A stretch of 64,000 nt of DNA from Deinococcus arboris (GCF_009755355.1 NZ_WQLB01000016.1:28480-92479); one strand, 5' to 3'. Shown: positions 26,061-36,101, numbered from the stretch's first letter. Numbers and translations: made by a program. The notes: a model not told the origin generated them from the sequence alone.

Positions 26061-26276
26061 GTGACATTCTCCCTTGCCCGCCTATCAATCCCAACAGCTG
26101 CTTCAGCTACCCCTTGTTCCAACGCCCAGACCTCATGCGGGATCTCCGTTGTGAAAGCTGCTTACTAGGACTGTGATGGGGCATGAGGCTATATGCTTAC
26201 TGTCTGCGCATAACGATGGGAATAAAAGAAGGTCTCTATGATATTCGGGATGGGTCTTAGTATAATCAATCCTCAG

Positions 26277-29200
26277 TCAGGAATTTTTCATCCATATACC
26301 TATGTCTTCTAACAATACATAATTCAATTGGTCTTCGTCTATATTATATTGCTCCATAATATATGCGTCAACTTCATTTAAAATAGATTTGGTCTTATCC
26401 GAGAGACTGATGGGAAACATAGATTTGACTTTAGTAGGGATGCCCTTCTCGCCTGCAAGCTCATTTACTGCTAACACGCGTTGTATATTGTCGAAAATTT
26501 CAACTGCCTGTAGCCAATTTAAACCAAGGTTGGATAAGATTATCAAATCTGCCCTACGTGTATAATCATGTAGACTTCTGTAATTATAATTCCCTACATA
26601 GTATCCAGCATGACTTTTAAATCTTAGGGCAAGATTTTTTTCTTCGCCTAAGATAATTCCTATCTTTCTTAAAAGATCAAGCGCGCGTGAATTCATCTTA
26701 GATATGTTGGCCAAGTAGTCGTTCAATAAGCCGGAAGTAACGTGGAATCCATCACCTACCGCTAGCCAAGCGGTGAGATACAATTCACCTACTAAACTTG
26801 CCAAGGCCACCTCTCCACTTATTCGTGAGGGTATGTTAAGCCATCCCACTTGATTCGACGGAACACTTTCTAGCGTCTCCAAGTCAAGATTTGGAGGGGC
26901 AGTGGTAAAAGCAGAAATAAAATTGAGGGCCGCTTTACCGTAGCCGATTTTAGATCCGCCATGTCTTTGGGTACTGCCATCAAAAAGTTTGAGAACTACA
27001 GATAGTACCTGTCCATTACTAGATCGAATGAACTCATTTCGCTTGAAGACCTTATCTTTATAGATGCCGTATTCTATAACTTCCATTAGATATGGACGAA
27101 ATACAGACCTCCATCTATACATTCGAGTCGTCGATAATGTTTCGGGTTGGATACCTTTTGATACCATAAATATAGTGCATCTTACGGCCGCACCGGTGAA
27201 TAAAGGAGATGGAAGTATGTCAAACGTGCTAAAATATGAATATCCTGATGAAGAAATCTTTTTTCTGAGATCAAAGAAGCCATCAGAGAACATTAGTGAT
27301 ATAGGGACTATGAGACCCACAGTTCCATCGCTTCTCGATAATGCCAGGCTTCTCTCTGATACATTGGCATATATATCTGGGTACTTCTTGCCAAGAATCT
27401 TATATCCAACAGACGATGCGGCGACGTAAGGTGGGTTCCCTACAATGCAGTCAAATCCGCCCCGGCCCATCACATGATGAAATTCAATAAACCAGTGGAA
27501 GGGCTGGTGACTCTTGCGCCAGGCCTCGAAGCTACCGGGCTTCTTCTTCTCGTCGATGCCGTAGTCGGCAGCGAGGTAGCTGTTTAACAAGGCTTCCAGT
27601 TCAACCAGACGGTCGCGCAGTTCCTTTTTATTGGCGGGCGTAACCTGGCCTCCGCGCTTGAGCTGCTGCTCGCGGAACAGCTCTTCCAGAAGGTCAATCT
27701 CCCCAGCCTTTTCTTCAATCTGCTCCCAGGTGACGGCGCTGGTACTAAGCAGAGCACCCCGTACGGCGTGCTCTGCTTCCTCGCGTGTAGCGTACCCAAC
27801 CAACGTGTTGCCCGTGCGGATGTTGAAGTCAATGTCTGGCAGGGGTTCCAGGCCCATATTGGGCTTGTAGTCGTCCTTCTGACTGAAGGCCATCAGCTTC
27901 AGAAAGAGGCGCAGCTTGGCGATCTCCACCGCCTCGGCCATGATATCCACGCCGTACAGGTTGCGAATAATGATCTGCTTCAGTACGTAGTACTGCGGAT
28001 CGTGATGCGTCTGCTCAGCCAGCACCTCGCGGAAGTCAGGTAGCTTGTTGTCGCCTACGGCCAGGGCAGCCACCATCCCGGCCATCCGTTCCAGGCAGAG
28101 GTGGTATAGCGGGGCCAGAATGCCCGCAGCGGCGAACAGGAATGCGCCACTGCCACACGCGGGGTCCAGCACTGTCACAGTTATGATGGCTTTCCAGATG
28201 GCGCGGATCAGTTCAGAGCCTTCGGCGTACCGAATCACATCCTGAGCAAAAGTGATGATGTCCAAGTTGAGTGTAATAAGTTCGGGCACGCTTTGGACTT
28301 CTCCACGCTCCAGCTTGCCGCGCACCTCTGCGTAGCGGTTGCGCCGGGCCACCACTTCTCGCCAGATTTCGGTGGGGAGGGCGTACTCATCGTCCGCCCT
28401 CTTGTTCCACGCCTCACGTTTTTTAAGCAGGTCGGGTTGGTTGGGGTCTAGACCCGCTTTGATGTGCTCGGGCAGTTCGTACTCGCTGCCCTTGCGTATG
28501 GCGGCATGGATGTAACGGTCAGGGTTTTCCTTTAACAGATCCCAGACGGTACGCTCACCCTCGAACGCTACTCGGCAGTCCTCGCGGGCGTGTTTCAGCA
28601 CGAAGGGCAGGATGGTGTTTTTGCTGATATACTCGGTGATGTCTTCCTTCGTGTAGTACGCGCCCATCTGCTTATTGTTGATGTACTGCTCGAAGATGTA
28701 GCCCAGCACATCCGGGTTAATCTCCGGCTTGCCGGACTCGTCCGCCTCAGCCTCGGCTCTCTCGTCGATGGTCCAGCGCCAGCCCTCGAAAAAGGCAAAG
28801 ACCTTCTCAAAGGCCGCGTCAGGAATCTCAATAGCACCGTTCTCCTGCTCGATGCGGTGTTCCTCGAACAGACCACCGTTCAAGTAGGGTACTTTGCCAA
28901 TTAAGGAGGTCAGTGCCGGGTCATGCGGCACCGCTCCCAAGCCCTCGTGGAAGAGGCGCAGCAAAAAGGCACGATAGAAGCTCTGAAACTTCCCGCTACC
29001 GCGCTGTGCTTGAACTTTTTTGAGCCGGTTCCTTAGGTAATCGAGGTCGCCGTCGAGGTACTCCTTTTTCTGGATGAAGTACACGAACATCAGGCGGTTT
29101 AACGTCAGGCCTGCGTAGTGTTCCCGGTCCTCGCCTTCAACACCCGCAATCTGGTCTTTGAACGTGCTCCTGATCCGGTCAAATTCCTTGTAAAACTTTT

Positions 29201-29705
29201 TGGTGACCTTCTCAATCTCAATGTTGCTCGCTTTCCGGGCCACATCGATGGTGGTCAGGCCGTTCAGGTCCTCGTCCAGACTGACGTAGAGGCTTTTTAA
29301 GTAATAGATCAGGGCCTCGTTGCGCAAGCCGCGCTTGTACTCAACGGTGTAGAGGCTGGCCGCCTTACCCTGCTCCTTCTTGTGTCGCACCCAGAGGGCT
29401 TGATCCCCACCCGCGTTGCTGTAGATCACCAGACGTTCGGCCGCTTTGGCATCCAGCTTGCGTTCTAATTTGCGGATAATGTCTCTGCCAGGCAGTTTCC
29501 CATCCTGGGTTGGGCTGGCACGGTACACCACGAAGTTGACCTTGCGGGCCAAGGGCGTGAACGTGAACGTCTGCCCGTCTGCCTCCTCACTAATCGAACC
29601 GCCTTGCGGGTTGTCCCAACCGAGTTCTTCAGTGAACAGGGGACGCAGGTCAGGGGCTTGCAGCGCTTTGCGCAGGGCTTGCGGGCTTGGAGCTTGATCG
29701 GTCAT
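26277..29705 (-). CDS. Eco57I-class adenine methyltransferase / PglX-like restriction-modification protein
   Basis: 1142 residues from ATG 29705, chosen for its GGAGGCCTC ribosome site. A long N-terminal helical region (LMFVYFIQKKEYLDGDLDYL, NPDVLGYIFEQYIN, MGAYYTKEDITEYISKN) precedes the SAM motif VLDPACGSGAFLF (about residue 512) and catalytic NPPY (about 755), the order of N6-adenine methylases of the Eco57I/PglX class. Past NPPY the DNA becomes sharply AT-rich (26277-27430), covering the target-recognition domain, as if that segment had been exchanged. It is followed by McrBC and preceded, 52 bp away on the same strand, by the PLD-SNF2 helicase, its probable partner. Confidence 0.82.
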   Translation of the reverse strand: MTDQAPSPQALRKALQAPDLRPLFTEELGWDNPQGGSISEEADGQTFTFTPLARKVNFVVYRASPTQDGKLPGRDIIRKLERKLDAKAAERLVIYSNAGGDQALWVRHKKEQGKAASLYTVEYKRGLRNEALIYYLKSLYVSLDEDLNGLTTIDVARKASNIEIEKVTKKFYKEFDRIRSTFKDQIAGVEGEDREHYAGLTLNRLMFVYFIQKKEYLDGDLDYLRNRLKKVQAQRGSGKFQSFYRAFLLRLFHEGLGAVPHDPALTSLIGKVPYLNGGLFEEHRIEQENGAIEIPDAAFEKVFAFFEGWRWTIDERAEAEADESGKPEINPDVLGYIFEQYINNKQMGAYYTKEDITEYISKNTILPFVLKHAREDCRVAFEGERTVWDLLKENPDRYIHAAIRKGSEYELPEHIKAGLDPNQPDLLKKREAWNKRADDEYALPTEIWREVVARRNRYAEVRGKLERGEVQSVPELITLNLDIITFAQDVIRYAEGSELIRAIWKAIITVTVLDPACGSGAFLFAAAGILAPLYHLCLERMAGMVAALAVGDNKLPDFREVLAEQTHHDPQYYVLKQIIIRNLYGVDIMAEAVEIAKLRLFLKLMAFSQKDDYKPNMGLEPLPDIDFNIRTGNTLVGYATREEAEHAVRGALLSTSAVTWEQIEEKAGEIDLLEELFREQQLKRGGQVTPANKKELRDRLVELEALLNSYLAADYGIDEKKKPGSFEAWRKSHQPFHWFIEFHHVMGRGGFDCIVGNPPYVAASSVGYKILGKKYPDIYANVSERSLALSRSDGTVGLIVPISLMFSDGFFDLRKKISSSGYSYFSTFDILPSPLFTGAAVRCTIFMVSKGIQPETLSTTRMYRWRSVFRPYLMEVIEYGIYKDKVFKRNEFIRSSNGQVLSVVLKLFDGSTQRHGGSKIGYGKAALNFISAFTTAPPNLDLETLESVPSNQVGWLNIPSRISGEVALASLVGELYLTAWLAVGDGFHVTSGLLNDYLANISKMNSRALDLLRKIGIILGEEKNLALRFKSHAGYYVGNYNYRSLHDYTRRADLIILSNLGLNWLQAVEIFDNIQRVLAVNELAGEKGIPTKVKSMFPISLSDKTKSILNEVDAYIMEQYNIDEDQLNYVLLEDIGIWMKNS

Positions 29706-29757
29706 GAGGCCTCCGGGCCAGGGAATCAACGGTGGGTTGGAGCAGCATCAAAATGCT

Positions 29758-32700
29758 TTACATCGGTATAAGACCCAGTGAGCAAAGAATTTCTGGTTCG
29801 GAATGACGCAGGTCATCGGTTGGCACGGTCAAACGCCCTTCCTGATGAAGTTGAATTACCAGCTGAATCAACGCGTCGTCGCCAATGCGAGTGCGGAAAT
29901 GCCCCCCCAGGGTGTTTCGTGCGCCCTCTTGTATAGGGGCAGCCAGTAGGTCTTCGAGCACGGCTTTGAGCTCTGGATCCGTGAAGAGTGAGCCCTCGCG
30001 GGTATCCTGAATGTGCTTGAGACGCTCGTATAGCTTGCGGCGGGTGCTGCCAGGTGTTCCCAGTGCCCCGGCACTGCCAGACGCTTCCTCTTCCACCACC
30101 CGGCGGGCAGCACGCTCCACAAGGTCATGATGATTGGGCAGTGCTGGTAGGGCGGATATGTCTGGGTGACAGGCCGCCGCCCGCAGAATGGCGATCTGGC
30201 TTTCAGTAACGCTGGCCCCCTGCTCGTCCAGCCAGGCGAGCGCATCATTGCCCTGCGGCGTGCGCAGGTACACCAGGGCCCCACCTGGCAGTGCGGGCGT
30301 GGCGGCGTGCGACCGGGCGGCGTAAACCACGCTCGGCAACTTCGGAATCAGGTCGAGCAGGCCAGGATCATCGTCGGTGGCGTTCTTCCAGATCTGGTAC
30401 GCCTCGCTCGCCAGATCAACCTCGCCGTCACCTACCTCGTCCAGAATCCCAGCCTTTTCGTTGTACAGGTCGCGCAGGTCGCTGGCGGCCTCCTCGTCAT
30501 CGAAGAATGCCTCGTCACCACCCACCACCTGCCCAGCGTCCCGCAGGCGGCTGCTGACTCGGGCACGCAAGCCAATCAGTTTCTCCACGCCGTCAGAGGG
30601 AATAAACGAGTAGGCGTAAACCGTATCGGACTGCTGTCCGATGCGGTCCACGCGCCCGGCCCGTTGAATCAGGCGGATGATCGCCCAGGGCAAGTCATAG
30701 TTCACCACCACAAAGGCGTCTTGCAGGTTTTGCCCCTCCGACAGCACATCAGTGGCGATCAGCACGCGCAGTTCATCCTGCACACGTTGGCCCCGCGGGG
30801 CGAAGCGGCGGGCCAGCTCGGTAGGATTGCGGCTCTCGCCCGTCACTGAGGCCAGGCGGGTCACATCTTGGCCTGTCAATTCCCGTTCCAGGTACCGGGC
30901 CGTATCGGCAAACTGCGTAAAGATCAGTACCTTGTCCTGAGCGTGTGGCCCGGTCAGAAGCGTGCGCAGCGTCGCCAGCTTCGCGTCCGCCTGCGCCTGC
31001 CAATGGCCTGCAGCTGACAAAATCTCTTGCAGAGCGTCGTTGTCGGCCTGAAGATCCTCACTCAGCGCTGGTGTGAACAACGCGGCAGGGAGCCACTTGA
31101 AGCGGTTGTGGTACTGACCGGAGAACATCTGGTACACGTCCCCATAGCTCACCTGCTGTCCTTCGTCACTTAGCCGCGCGGTGTCGTCCGCGTTGCCCAC
31201 ATCGTTGACCACGCTGCTCTCGTCCTCGTCAATGGAATCTAACAGGGCCGCGTCCTGCGAGCCGACTGGTACAGGCAGGCCATTCGCGAGCGCGTGGAGC
31301 AGCACCCCATTACGACGGATATGCCGCTCGACCGATTGCAGGAAGGCAAAGCCACTGCTTTCCAGGCGTTTGAAGAAGTTGGTACGGACGAATCCCTTGA
31401 GGCGCTCGCCTGCCCGCGAGAGGTCCTTGAGCGTGTTCAGTTCTGCAGTGCTGGGACTGTGCTCAAGCAGCGGCGTGACGTAGTTGCCCAGGCCGTAGCG
31501 AGGCAGGCGCAGGCCGTCAATCACGTCCACCACCTGCGTGCTGTACAGCGAAGCGTACTGATCATCTACCGGAAAGGCCAGGGTGCGGGGCTGACGCACT
31601 GGGAAGTAATACCGCTGGCCATTCGGGTAGGCCAGATAAGACCGCTGCCGGGCCTCGTCGAATTCGGTGTAATTGTTCTGGATGAACGTCCGGGTCCGGC
31701 GTACCAGAAAGAGCCGCATCAGGTCACGCCAGTCGTCGGCGTCGCCGCTGTGCTCAAAGGCGCGGATGGAACGTACAGCACACTGGTGCTTGCGGACGAA
31801 TCCGATCTCACCGTCAGAAATGGTGCGCAGGTACGCTTCCGGACGAATGCCGATGTCACGTTCTTCGGGAAGGAACAGCCGAAGCTGGCTGGACAGGTCC
31901 AGATAGGTCTTGTTGTACGGCGTAGCAGTCAGGAGCACCACATGGCTGTCGTTGCGGGCAATGTAGTCCCGGATGGCCGCATAGGTCTTGCCTTCGCGGT
32001 TACGCAGGTTATGACTTTCATCGATCACCACCAAGCGGTAGCGGCGCAGGTCGGGCAGCTTACTGCGCGCCTGGCTCTGAGCCATGACTTCCGCCCGCAG
32101 GCCGTAATCCTTTCGGTACTGCTCCCACATCGGCACCAGATTGACCGGGCAGAGGATCAGCGTGTCGAAGTACTGGTCTTCCATCGTGCGAATCAGAGCC
32201 GAGGCCATCATGGTTTTGCCCAGGCCTACCACGTCCCCGATCATCACGCCGCCTCGATTTACCAAGTGGTGCGCAGCGATTTTTACGGCGGCGGCCTGGA
32301 ACTCAAACAGCGGTGTGGGAAAGTTGCGTGGCAACTGAAACTCCGCGATACCGGCTCGCGCTTCCCGTGAGAGGTGATAAGCGATCTTCAGGTAGATGTG
32401 ATAGGGAGAACGCAGGGTTTCGGACGCCCAGCTCTCTTCTAGGATGGTCAGGAGGTCATCCGTCAATTCCAGACAGAAGCGGTCATTCCAGCGGTCGGCA
32501 AACCAAGCTTCCAGCTTCAGAGCAGTGTCTTGCTCCACCACATCCAGGTTGAGTTCGCCCTGCCCGCTCAGGCCAGAGAAGGTCAGATTCGAGCTGCCCA
32601 CGTAGCCAATCAGCGGGGCCTTCCGATCTACTCGGCGCACCAGGTACAGCTTGGCGTGAAGAGGATGGCGCAGAAAGAGCTTGACCTGCACCTTGCCCTG

Positions 32701-33063
32701 CCGGATGTGGCGGATCAAATCACGTAAGGCCTTTTCGTCTCTAGAAGTAGGGAGGCCCACTATGAGTTGTCGTCTGAACTCTTCAAGCAGCTCCCGTCGG
32801 GCTTGAAGTAGCTTTGCCCGATCAACAGGCTCCTCCCCCTTGAGACCAAAGAGAGTTTCAAGTGCTTCGCGTTCAGGTCGCTGCATCCCAATCAAAATTC
32901 GACAAACTGACCCTTCATTCCACCCCTCGACTTGCTGGGACAGAGCTCGCCACCCTCGGAGATTGAAGTAGCCGATGCTGAAATCAGCTCCTAGGGCTTG
33001 TGACAGCGTGGTCTGAAGTTCAGGAAGAAGGTGTCGCTCGATGTTGTCGTAAATGATTGGCAA
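29758..33063 (-). CDS. PLD-nuclease / SNF2-helicase fusion protein
   Basis: 1101 residues from a TTG at 33063. The N-terminal phospholipase-D-like unit has HAKLYLV (near 134) and GSSNLTFSG (near 157). Next is a SWI2/SNF2 helicase: Walker A IGDVVGLGKTMMASAL (near 278), DESHNLRNREGK (near 346), LLTATPYNKT, then the second lobe KVLIFTQFADTARYLERELT, ATDVLSEGQNLQ and RAGRVDRIGQQ. It would be a DNA translocase with nuclease potential. It is encoded just upstream of the Eco57I-class methylase. The pair recalls DISARM (SNF2 DrmD, methylase DrmMI, PLD DrmC) but no drmA or drmB is present, so a compact restriction system is more likely. Confidence 0.82.
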   Translation of the reverse strand: MPIIYDNIERHLLPELQTTLSQALGADFSIGYFNLRGWRALSQQVEGWNEGSVCRILIGMQRPEREALETLFGLKGEEPVDRAKLLQARRELLEEFRRQLIVGLPTSRDEKALRDLIRHIRQGKVQVKLFLRHPLHAKLYLVRRVDRKAPLIGYVGSSNLTFSGLSGQGELNLDVVEQDTALKLEAWFADRWNDRFCLELTDDLLTILEESWASETLRSPYHIYLKIAYHLSREARAGIAEFQLPRNFPTPLFEFQAAAVKIAAHHLVNRGGVMIGDVVGLGKTMMASALIRTMEDQYFDTLILCPVNLVPMWEQYRKDYGLRAEVMAQSQARSKLPDLRRYRLVVIDESHNLRNREGKTYAAIRDYIARNDSHVVLLTATPYNKTYLDLSSQLRLFLPEERDIGIRPEAYLRTISDGEIGFVRKHQCAVRSIRAFEHSGDADDWRDLMRLFLVRRTRTFIQNNYTEFDEARQRSYLAYPNGQRYYFPVRQPRTLAFPVDDQYASLYSTQVVDVIDGLRLPRYGLGNYVTPLLEHSPSTAELNTLKDLSRAGERLKGFVRTNFFKRLESSGFAFLQSVERHIRRNGVLLHALANGLPVPVGSQDAALLDSIDEDESSVVNDVGNADDTARLSDEGQQVSYGDVYQMFSGQYHNRFKWLPAALFTPALSEDLQADNDALQEILSAAGHWQAQADAKLATLRTLLTGPHAQDKVLIFTQFADTARYLERELTGQDVTRLASVTGESRNPTELARRFAPRGQRVQDELRVLIATDVLSEGQNLQDAFVVVNYDLPWAIIRLIQRAGRVDRIGQQSDTVYAYSFIPSDGVEKLIGLRARVSSRLRDAGQVVGGDEAFFDDEEAASDLRDLYNEKAGILDEVGDGEVDLASEAYQIWKNATDDDPGLLDLIPKLPSVVYAARSHAATPALPGGALVYLRTPQGNDALAWLDEQGASVTESQIAILRAAACHPDISALPALPNHHDLVERAARRVVEEEASGSAGALGTPGSTRRKLYERLKHIQDTREGSLFTDPELKAVLEDLLAAPIQEGARNTLGGHFRTRIGDDALIQLVIQLHQEGRLTVPTDDLRHSEPEILCSLGLIPM

Positions 33064-33165
33064 GTTGAGCTCAGAATAACCGGAGGATCATCCACTGTTG
33101 TCTGTCCTTCGCCCGTAGTCGTCCAGGAATGGACTGGATACGGGGCCTTCTACACTGGAGTGGAC
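33064..33165. promoter_or_regulatory. Divergent intergenic promoter region
   Basis: About 100 bp separates the helicase start (-) from the YhcG-type gene (+) and must hold both promoters. No clear operator repeat is visible. The + strand gene has TGGAGTGGAC before its ATG. Confidence 0.4.
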
Positions 33166-34206
33166 ATGACCATCCCACTTCAGTTGCCCGAGGACTACGC
33201 CACGCTGCTGGGTGAGCTGAAGCAGCAGATTCGGCAGGCCCAGACGCGCGCCGTTCTGGCCGTCAACCGTGAGCTGATGGCGCTGTACTGGCGAATCGGC
33301 CAGAGCATCCTGGACCGGCAGGCTCAACAGGGGTGGGGGGCGAAGGTCATTGATCAACTGTCCCGCGACCTGCGGGCCGAGTTTCCTGATCTCAAGGGCT
33401 TTTCCCCCACCAACCTGAAATACATGCGTTCGTTCGCGCAGGCTTACCCGGACTTTCAAAGTGGTCAACAGCTTGTTGACCAATTGCCCTGGGGGCATCT
33501 GGTGACGCTTCTCAACACCGTGAAAGACCCGGTCCAGCGTGAATGGTATGCCCGGTCGGCCATCCAGCACGGCTGGAGCCGGAGCGTCCTCCAACACCAG
33601 ATTGACAGTCGACTCATCGACCGGCAGGGGCAGGCCAGCACGAACTTTGACCGTGCGCTCCCCACTGCACAATCCGAGCTGGCCCAGCAACTCCTGAAAG
33701 ACCCCTACAACTTTGACTTTCTGTCCCTCCACGCCCAGGCCCTGGAGCGGGATCTTGAGAAAGGCCTGCTCGATCACCTGAGAGATTTCATGCTTGAACT
33801 AGGTGTGGGCTTCGCCTTCGTGGGCAATCAGTATCACCTGGAAGTCGGAGGAGAGGACTTCTACCTCGATCTGCTCTTCTACCACCTGAAACTCCGCTGT
33901 TACGTCATCGTGGAGCTGAAAATCGGGGAGTTCAGGCCTGAGTACGTCGGGAAGATGAATTTCTACCTGAGTGCCGCCGATGACCTGCTGCGCCATGAGC
34001 AGGACGCGCCCAGCATCGGCCTGCTGCTGTGCCGGACTCAGAACAAGGTTATTGCGGAGTATGCCCTGCGCGGCGTGGACAAGCCCCTGGGCGTGAGCAC
34101 CTACCAACTCGCGGAAAGCCTCCCTGCAGAGCTCGAAGGCAGCTTGCCTAGCATTGAGGCCTTGGAGCAGGAGCTGGCCACCCTGACACCGCAAGAGGAC
34201 GCGTGA
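33166..34206 (+). CDS. YhcG/DUF1016-type PD-(D/E)xK nuclease
   Basis: 346 residues from ATG 33166; upstream codons overlap the divergent promoter and were excluded. The N-terminal DUF1016 helical domain (VNRELMALYWRIGQSIL, LSRDLRAEFPDLKGFS, YMRSFAQAYPDF, LPWGHLVTLL) is followed by the nuclease domain with D235 (YLDLLFYH) and E250-L-K252 (VIVELKIGEF). The family is often found in defence islands and with type I restriction genes. Its substrate is not settled. A metallo-beta-lactamase-like fragment overlaps its stop. Confidence 0.85.
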   Translation: MTIPLQLPEDYATLLGELKQQIRQAQTRAVLAVNRELMALYWRIGQSILDRQAQQGWGAKVIDQLSRDLRAEFPDLKGFSPTNLKYMRSFAQAYPDFQSGQQLVDQLPWGHLVTLLNTVKDPVQREWYARSAIQHGWSRSVLQHQIDSRLIDRQGQASTNFDRALPTAQSELAQQLLKDPYNFDFLSLHAQALERDLEKGLLDHLRDFMLELGVGFAFVGNQYHLEVGGEDFYLDLLFYHLKLRCYVIVELKIGEFRPEYVGKMNFYLSAADDLLRHEQDAPSIGLLLCRTQNKVIAEYALRGVDKPLGVSTYQLAESLPAELEGSLPSIEALEQELATLTPQEDA

Positions 34207-34409
34207 CCACGCCCCTGCGGTTTCTTGGCCTGGGCGGCACAGAGGAGGTGGGCGCCAGTTCGTCCCTCTATCTGTTGAAGGAAGGCCATCTCCTGATCAA
34301 TGCAGGCCTCCGCCCTGGTCAGGTGACCCGCCATTCACTTCCCGTCACATCGTCACCTCAGCCCAGTACTTCACCACATCGGACAAACTCGGCTGCGCCA
34401 TGGGTGTAG
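34203..34409 (+). pseudogene. N-terminal fragment of a metallo-beta-lactamase/RNase J-like protein
   Basis: GTG 34203 overlaps the YhcG stop (GTGA). The first 40 residues (LRFLGLGGTEEVGASSSLYL, GHLLINAGLRPGQ) look like the first strands of an MBL-fold RNase J or beta-CASP protein (GG-EVG-S-L, L-DAG-RP). After about 34325 the reading turns into non-matching sequence and ends, so the HxHxDH metal site is absent. The rest was presumably removed when the adjacent minus-strand segment joined here. Confidence 0.5.
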
Positions 34410-35435
34410 CAAGAAACGGCCCTTCCGGTGGCCAAGTGTGCACCGGCCAACCCTTGACGGTCAGCAACCAGGTGCGCGACGGCATGATCGTCAACTGCAG
34501 GAGGTCACGTAGGACGCACAGGCACCGTAGGTAATCAGCGTTTGGAACATGCAATGAGCGCCAGGTCCAGGGGGCACTTAGATCGTTCTGCACGGCCTGG
34601 GCGACTTCGACTGCCAGCGACGGGTGCTGTTGAAGGTGGGTGGCCAGGCGAGCCGGGTCGAGATCACCCGTAAGCAGGAACACGGTGCTGGGCAGCACCC
34701 ACGATGAGCGGCTTGCCAGCGTCCCGCCCATGCGACGCACATCGAATGTCGCCTCACCGTCCATGAACGACAGCGCTCCCTCCGCCAGTGATCGGCGGAG
34801 GTGTGGCAGCGCGTGCACTGCCCACACGACCAACCTGGCATCACCGTTCAAGAGCTCACGCCGCCAGTTGACAGGACGGACACCCACTTCATCAGACATC
34901 ACCAACGCCAGCAGCTCGTGCGCGGCGCTCAGACTCCCTAACTCGACATATTCACGGAGCGTGTCCAGCGCCCCATCCACGCCACGTTGAACCTCGTGGC
35001 CGAGGCGCGCGGCACCGTCAATGCTCAGTGGCACGGGAGACGCGTCGGTCGCCGCCCGAAGCACGTTCAGACTCTGGCGCACCACGGAGTACTCGACGGC
35101 AGGAGAGGGGCGATGGGGGACAATGACCTGCACGTCCCCCGATGATCCGGTCGGCCAGTCAGCCAAGGCGCATGCCGCCTCGACACGCGGAAGAACTCAC
35201 GCCCAGCTTGAACGCGTTGCGCTGCGAACTGCTGATGCAGGGCCAGTTCCAGCGCGGCCGGGCGCTCAGTCATCAGGCAGAACTCCACGCGGAAGGGCAT
35301 CGGCAGGCCAGTCGTCGTCAGTTCCGCTGCCCGGGTGAACGGATCCCGACTGGTCATGCCCACCTTCATCACACCAGGCAGACTCTCGTTGCTCAGGACA
35401 TACACGTAGCCGGACACAGTCGCAGCGTAGACCAT
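34345..35435 (-). pseudogene. GIY-YIG (T5orf172/MUG113-like) protein, frameshifted
   Basis: Two adjoining minus-strand frames make one protein. The front encodes a GIY-YIG variant of the T5orf172 type: GYVYVLSNESLPGVMKVGMT, ALELALHQQFAAQR and AGREFFRVS. The frame is lost near 35180, and the natural continuation (EAACALADWPTGSSGDVQVI) resumes in the next frame, running 270 residues to 34345 with no recognised domain. A single missing base near the REFFRVS codons would explain the break. It is either a real inactivation or a sequencing error. GIY-YIG domains are small endonucleases or binding modules. Start at ATG 35435 is uncertain; a GTG at 35456 is the alternative. Confidence 0.6.
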
Positions 35436-35600
35436 GCCAAACGGGCAGGCGAACACCTCACGCTCAGGAACAGCGCGTGCGCTGCTCCTGCCGCCACCCG
35501 GTTGATCATTCCAGGTTCAGCGGCAGCAGTCCCAGAAGGTCGTCCTTGCTCGGTGGCCAGCCTTATCTCTCCGCTTGATTGTTGTCAAATAGAACTGTCG

Positions 35601-35915
35601 TCACCGCAAGAGCATGTGCAAACATGAGTCAAGCGACGTCTCAACCTGATTGGCGCTCAGGCAATCCATCAGCCTGCTCCAATAGTCGAGCATGACCTCG
35701 TCGTATAACGCCAGGTCATGCTCAGTGACCCTGTCGTTTTCGAAGTACCACGCCAGCCTCTCCTTCTCAGCCGCCGTTGCAGAGAGAAGTTGTTCCCGGC
35801 TCACGTTCTGAAGCTGACCGCCATCCTGCATCAAACGTCCTATAGCGGCGCGGAAAGCGTCACGCAATAAACTCACGGACCGCCCAACATTGTCCAACTG
35901 CCTTTCACTGTTCAT
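35601..35915 (-). CDS. Hypothetical helical protein, 104 aa
   Basis: ATG 35915 has TTGGAGAACT upstream, a good ribosome site. The protein is soluble and helix-rich (SVSLLRDAFRAAIGRLMQDG, LLSATAAEKERLAWYF, LALYDEVMLDYWSRLMDCL). No signal or membrane segment and no family recognised. It stands alone between the GIY-YIG remnant and a short open frame on the same strand. Confidence 0.55.
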   Translation of the reverse strand: MNSERQLDNVGRSVSLLRDAFRAAIGRLMQDGGQLQNVSREQLLSATAAEKERLAWYFENDRVTEHDLALYDEVMLDYWSRLMDCLSANQVETSLDSCLHMLLR

Positions 35916-35984
35916 AGTTCTCCAAAGGTCACGTTGATCGATTCTGGCGGGCTTTCCCGCCTCTAGCATGCAAGGACCACAAAC

Positions 35985-36101
35985 TTACTTCTTGGTCGGT
36001 AGTCTTGATGTTCCGCCCGAGAGTTCGATGATCTCGACCGTGCCGTTCTTGATGCCTTTTTCGAGGGCACTGTTTAGAACTGTCCCCATGAACTGCAGCA
36101 T
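35985..36101 (-). CDS. Possible short gene or C-terminal fragment, 38 aa
   Basis: MLQFMGTVLNSALEKGIKNG followed by a strand-like VEIIELSGG and a basic end. It could be the tail of a larger lost gene, since the frame remains open upstream for some codons. No strong ribosome site. Weak support. Confidence 0.3.
   Translation of the reverse strand: MLQFMGTVLNSALEKGIKNGTVEIIELSGGTSRLPTKK

Noticed and set aside
31294..32370. Plus-strand open frame of about 358 codons inside the helicase gene
   Set aside because: Antisense shadow of the SNF2 helicase with low-complexity reverse-strand composition.
26277..33063. Complete BREX or DISARM system
   Set aside because: Only a PglX-class methylase and a PLD-SNF2 fusion are seen; brxA/B/C, pglZ, drmA and drmB are absent.
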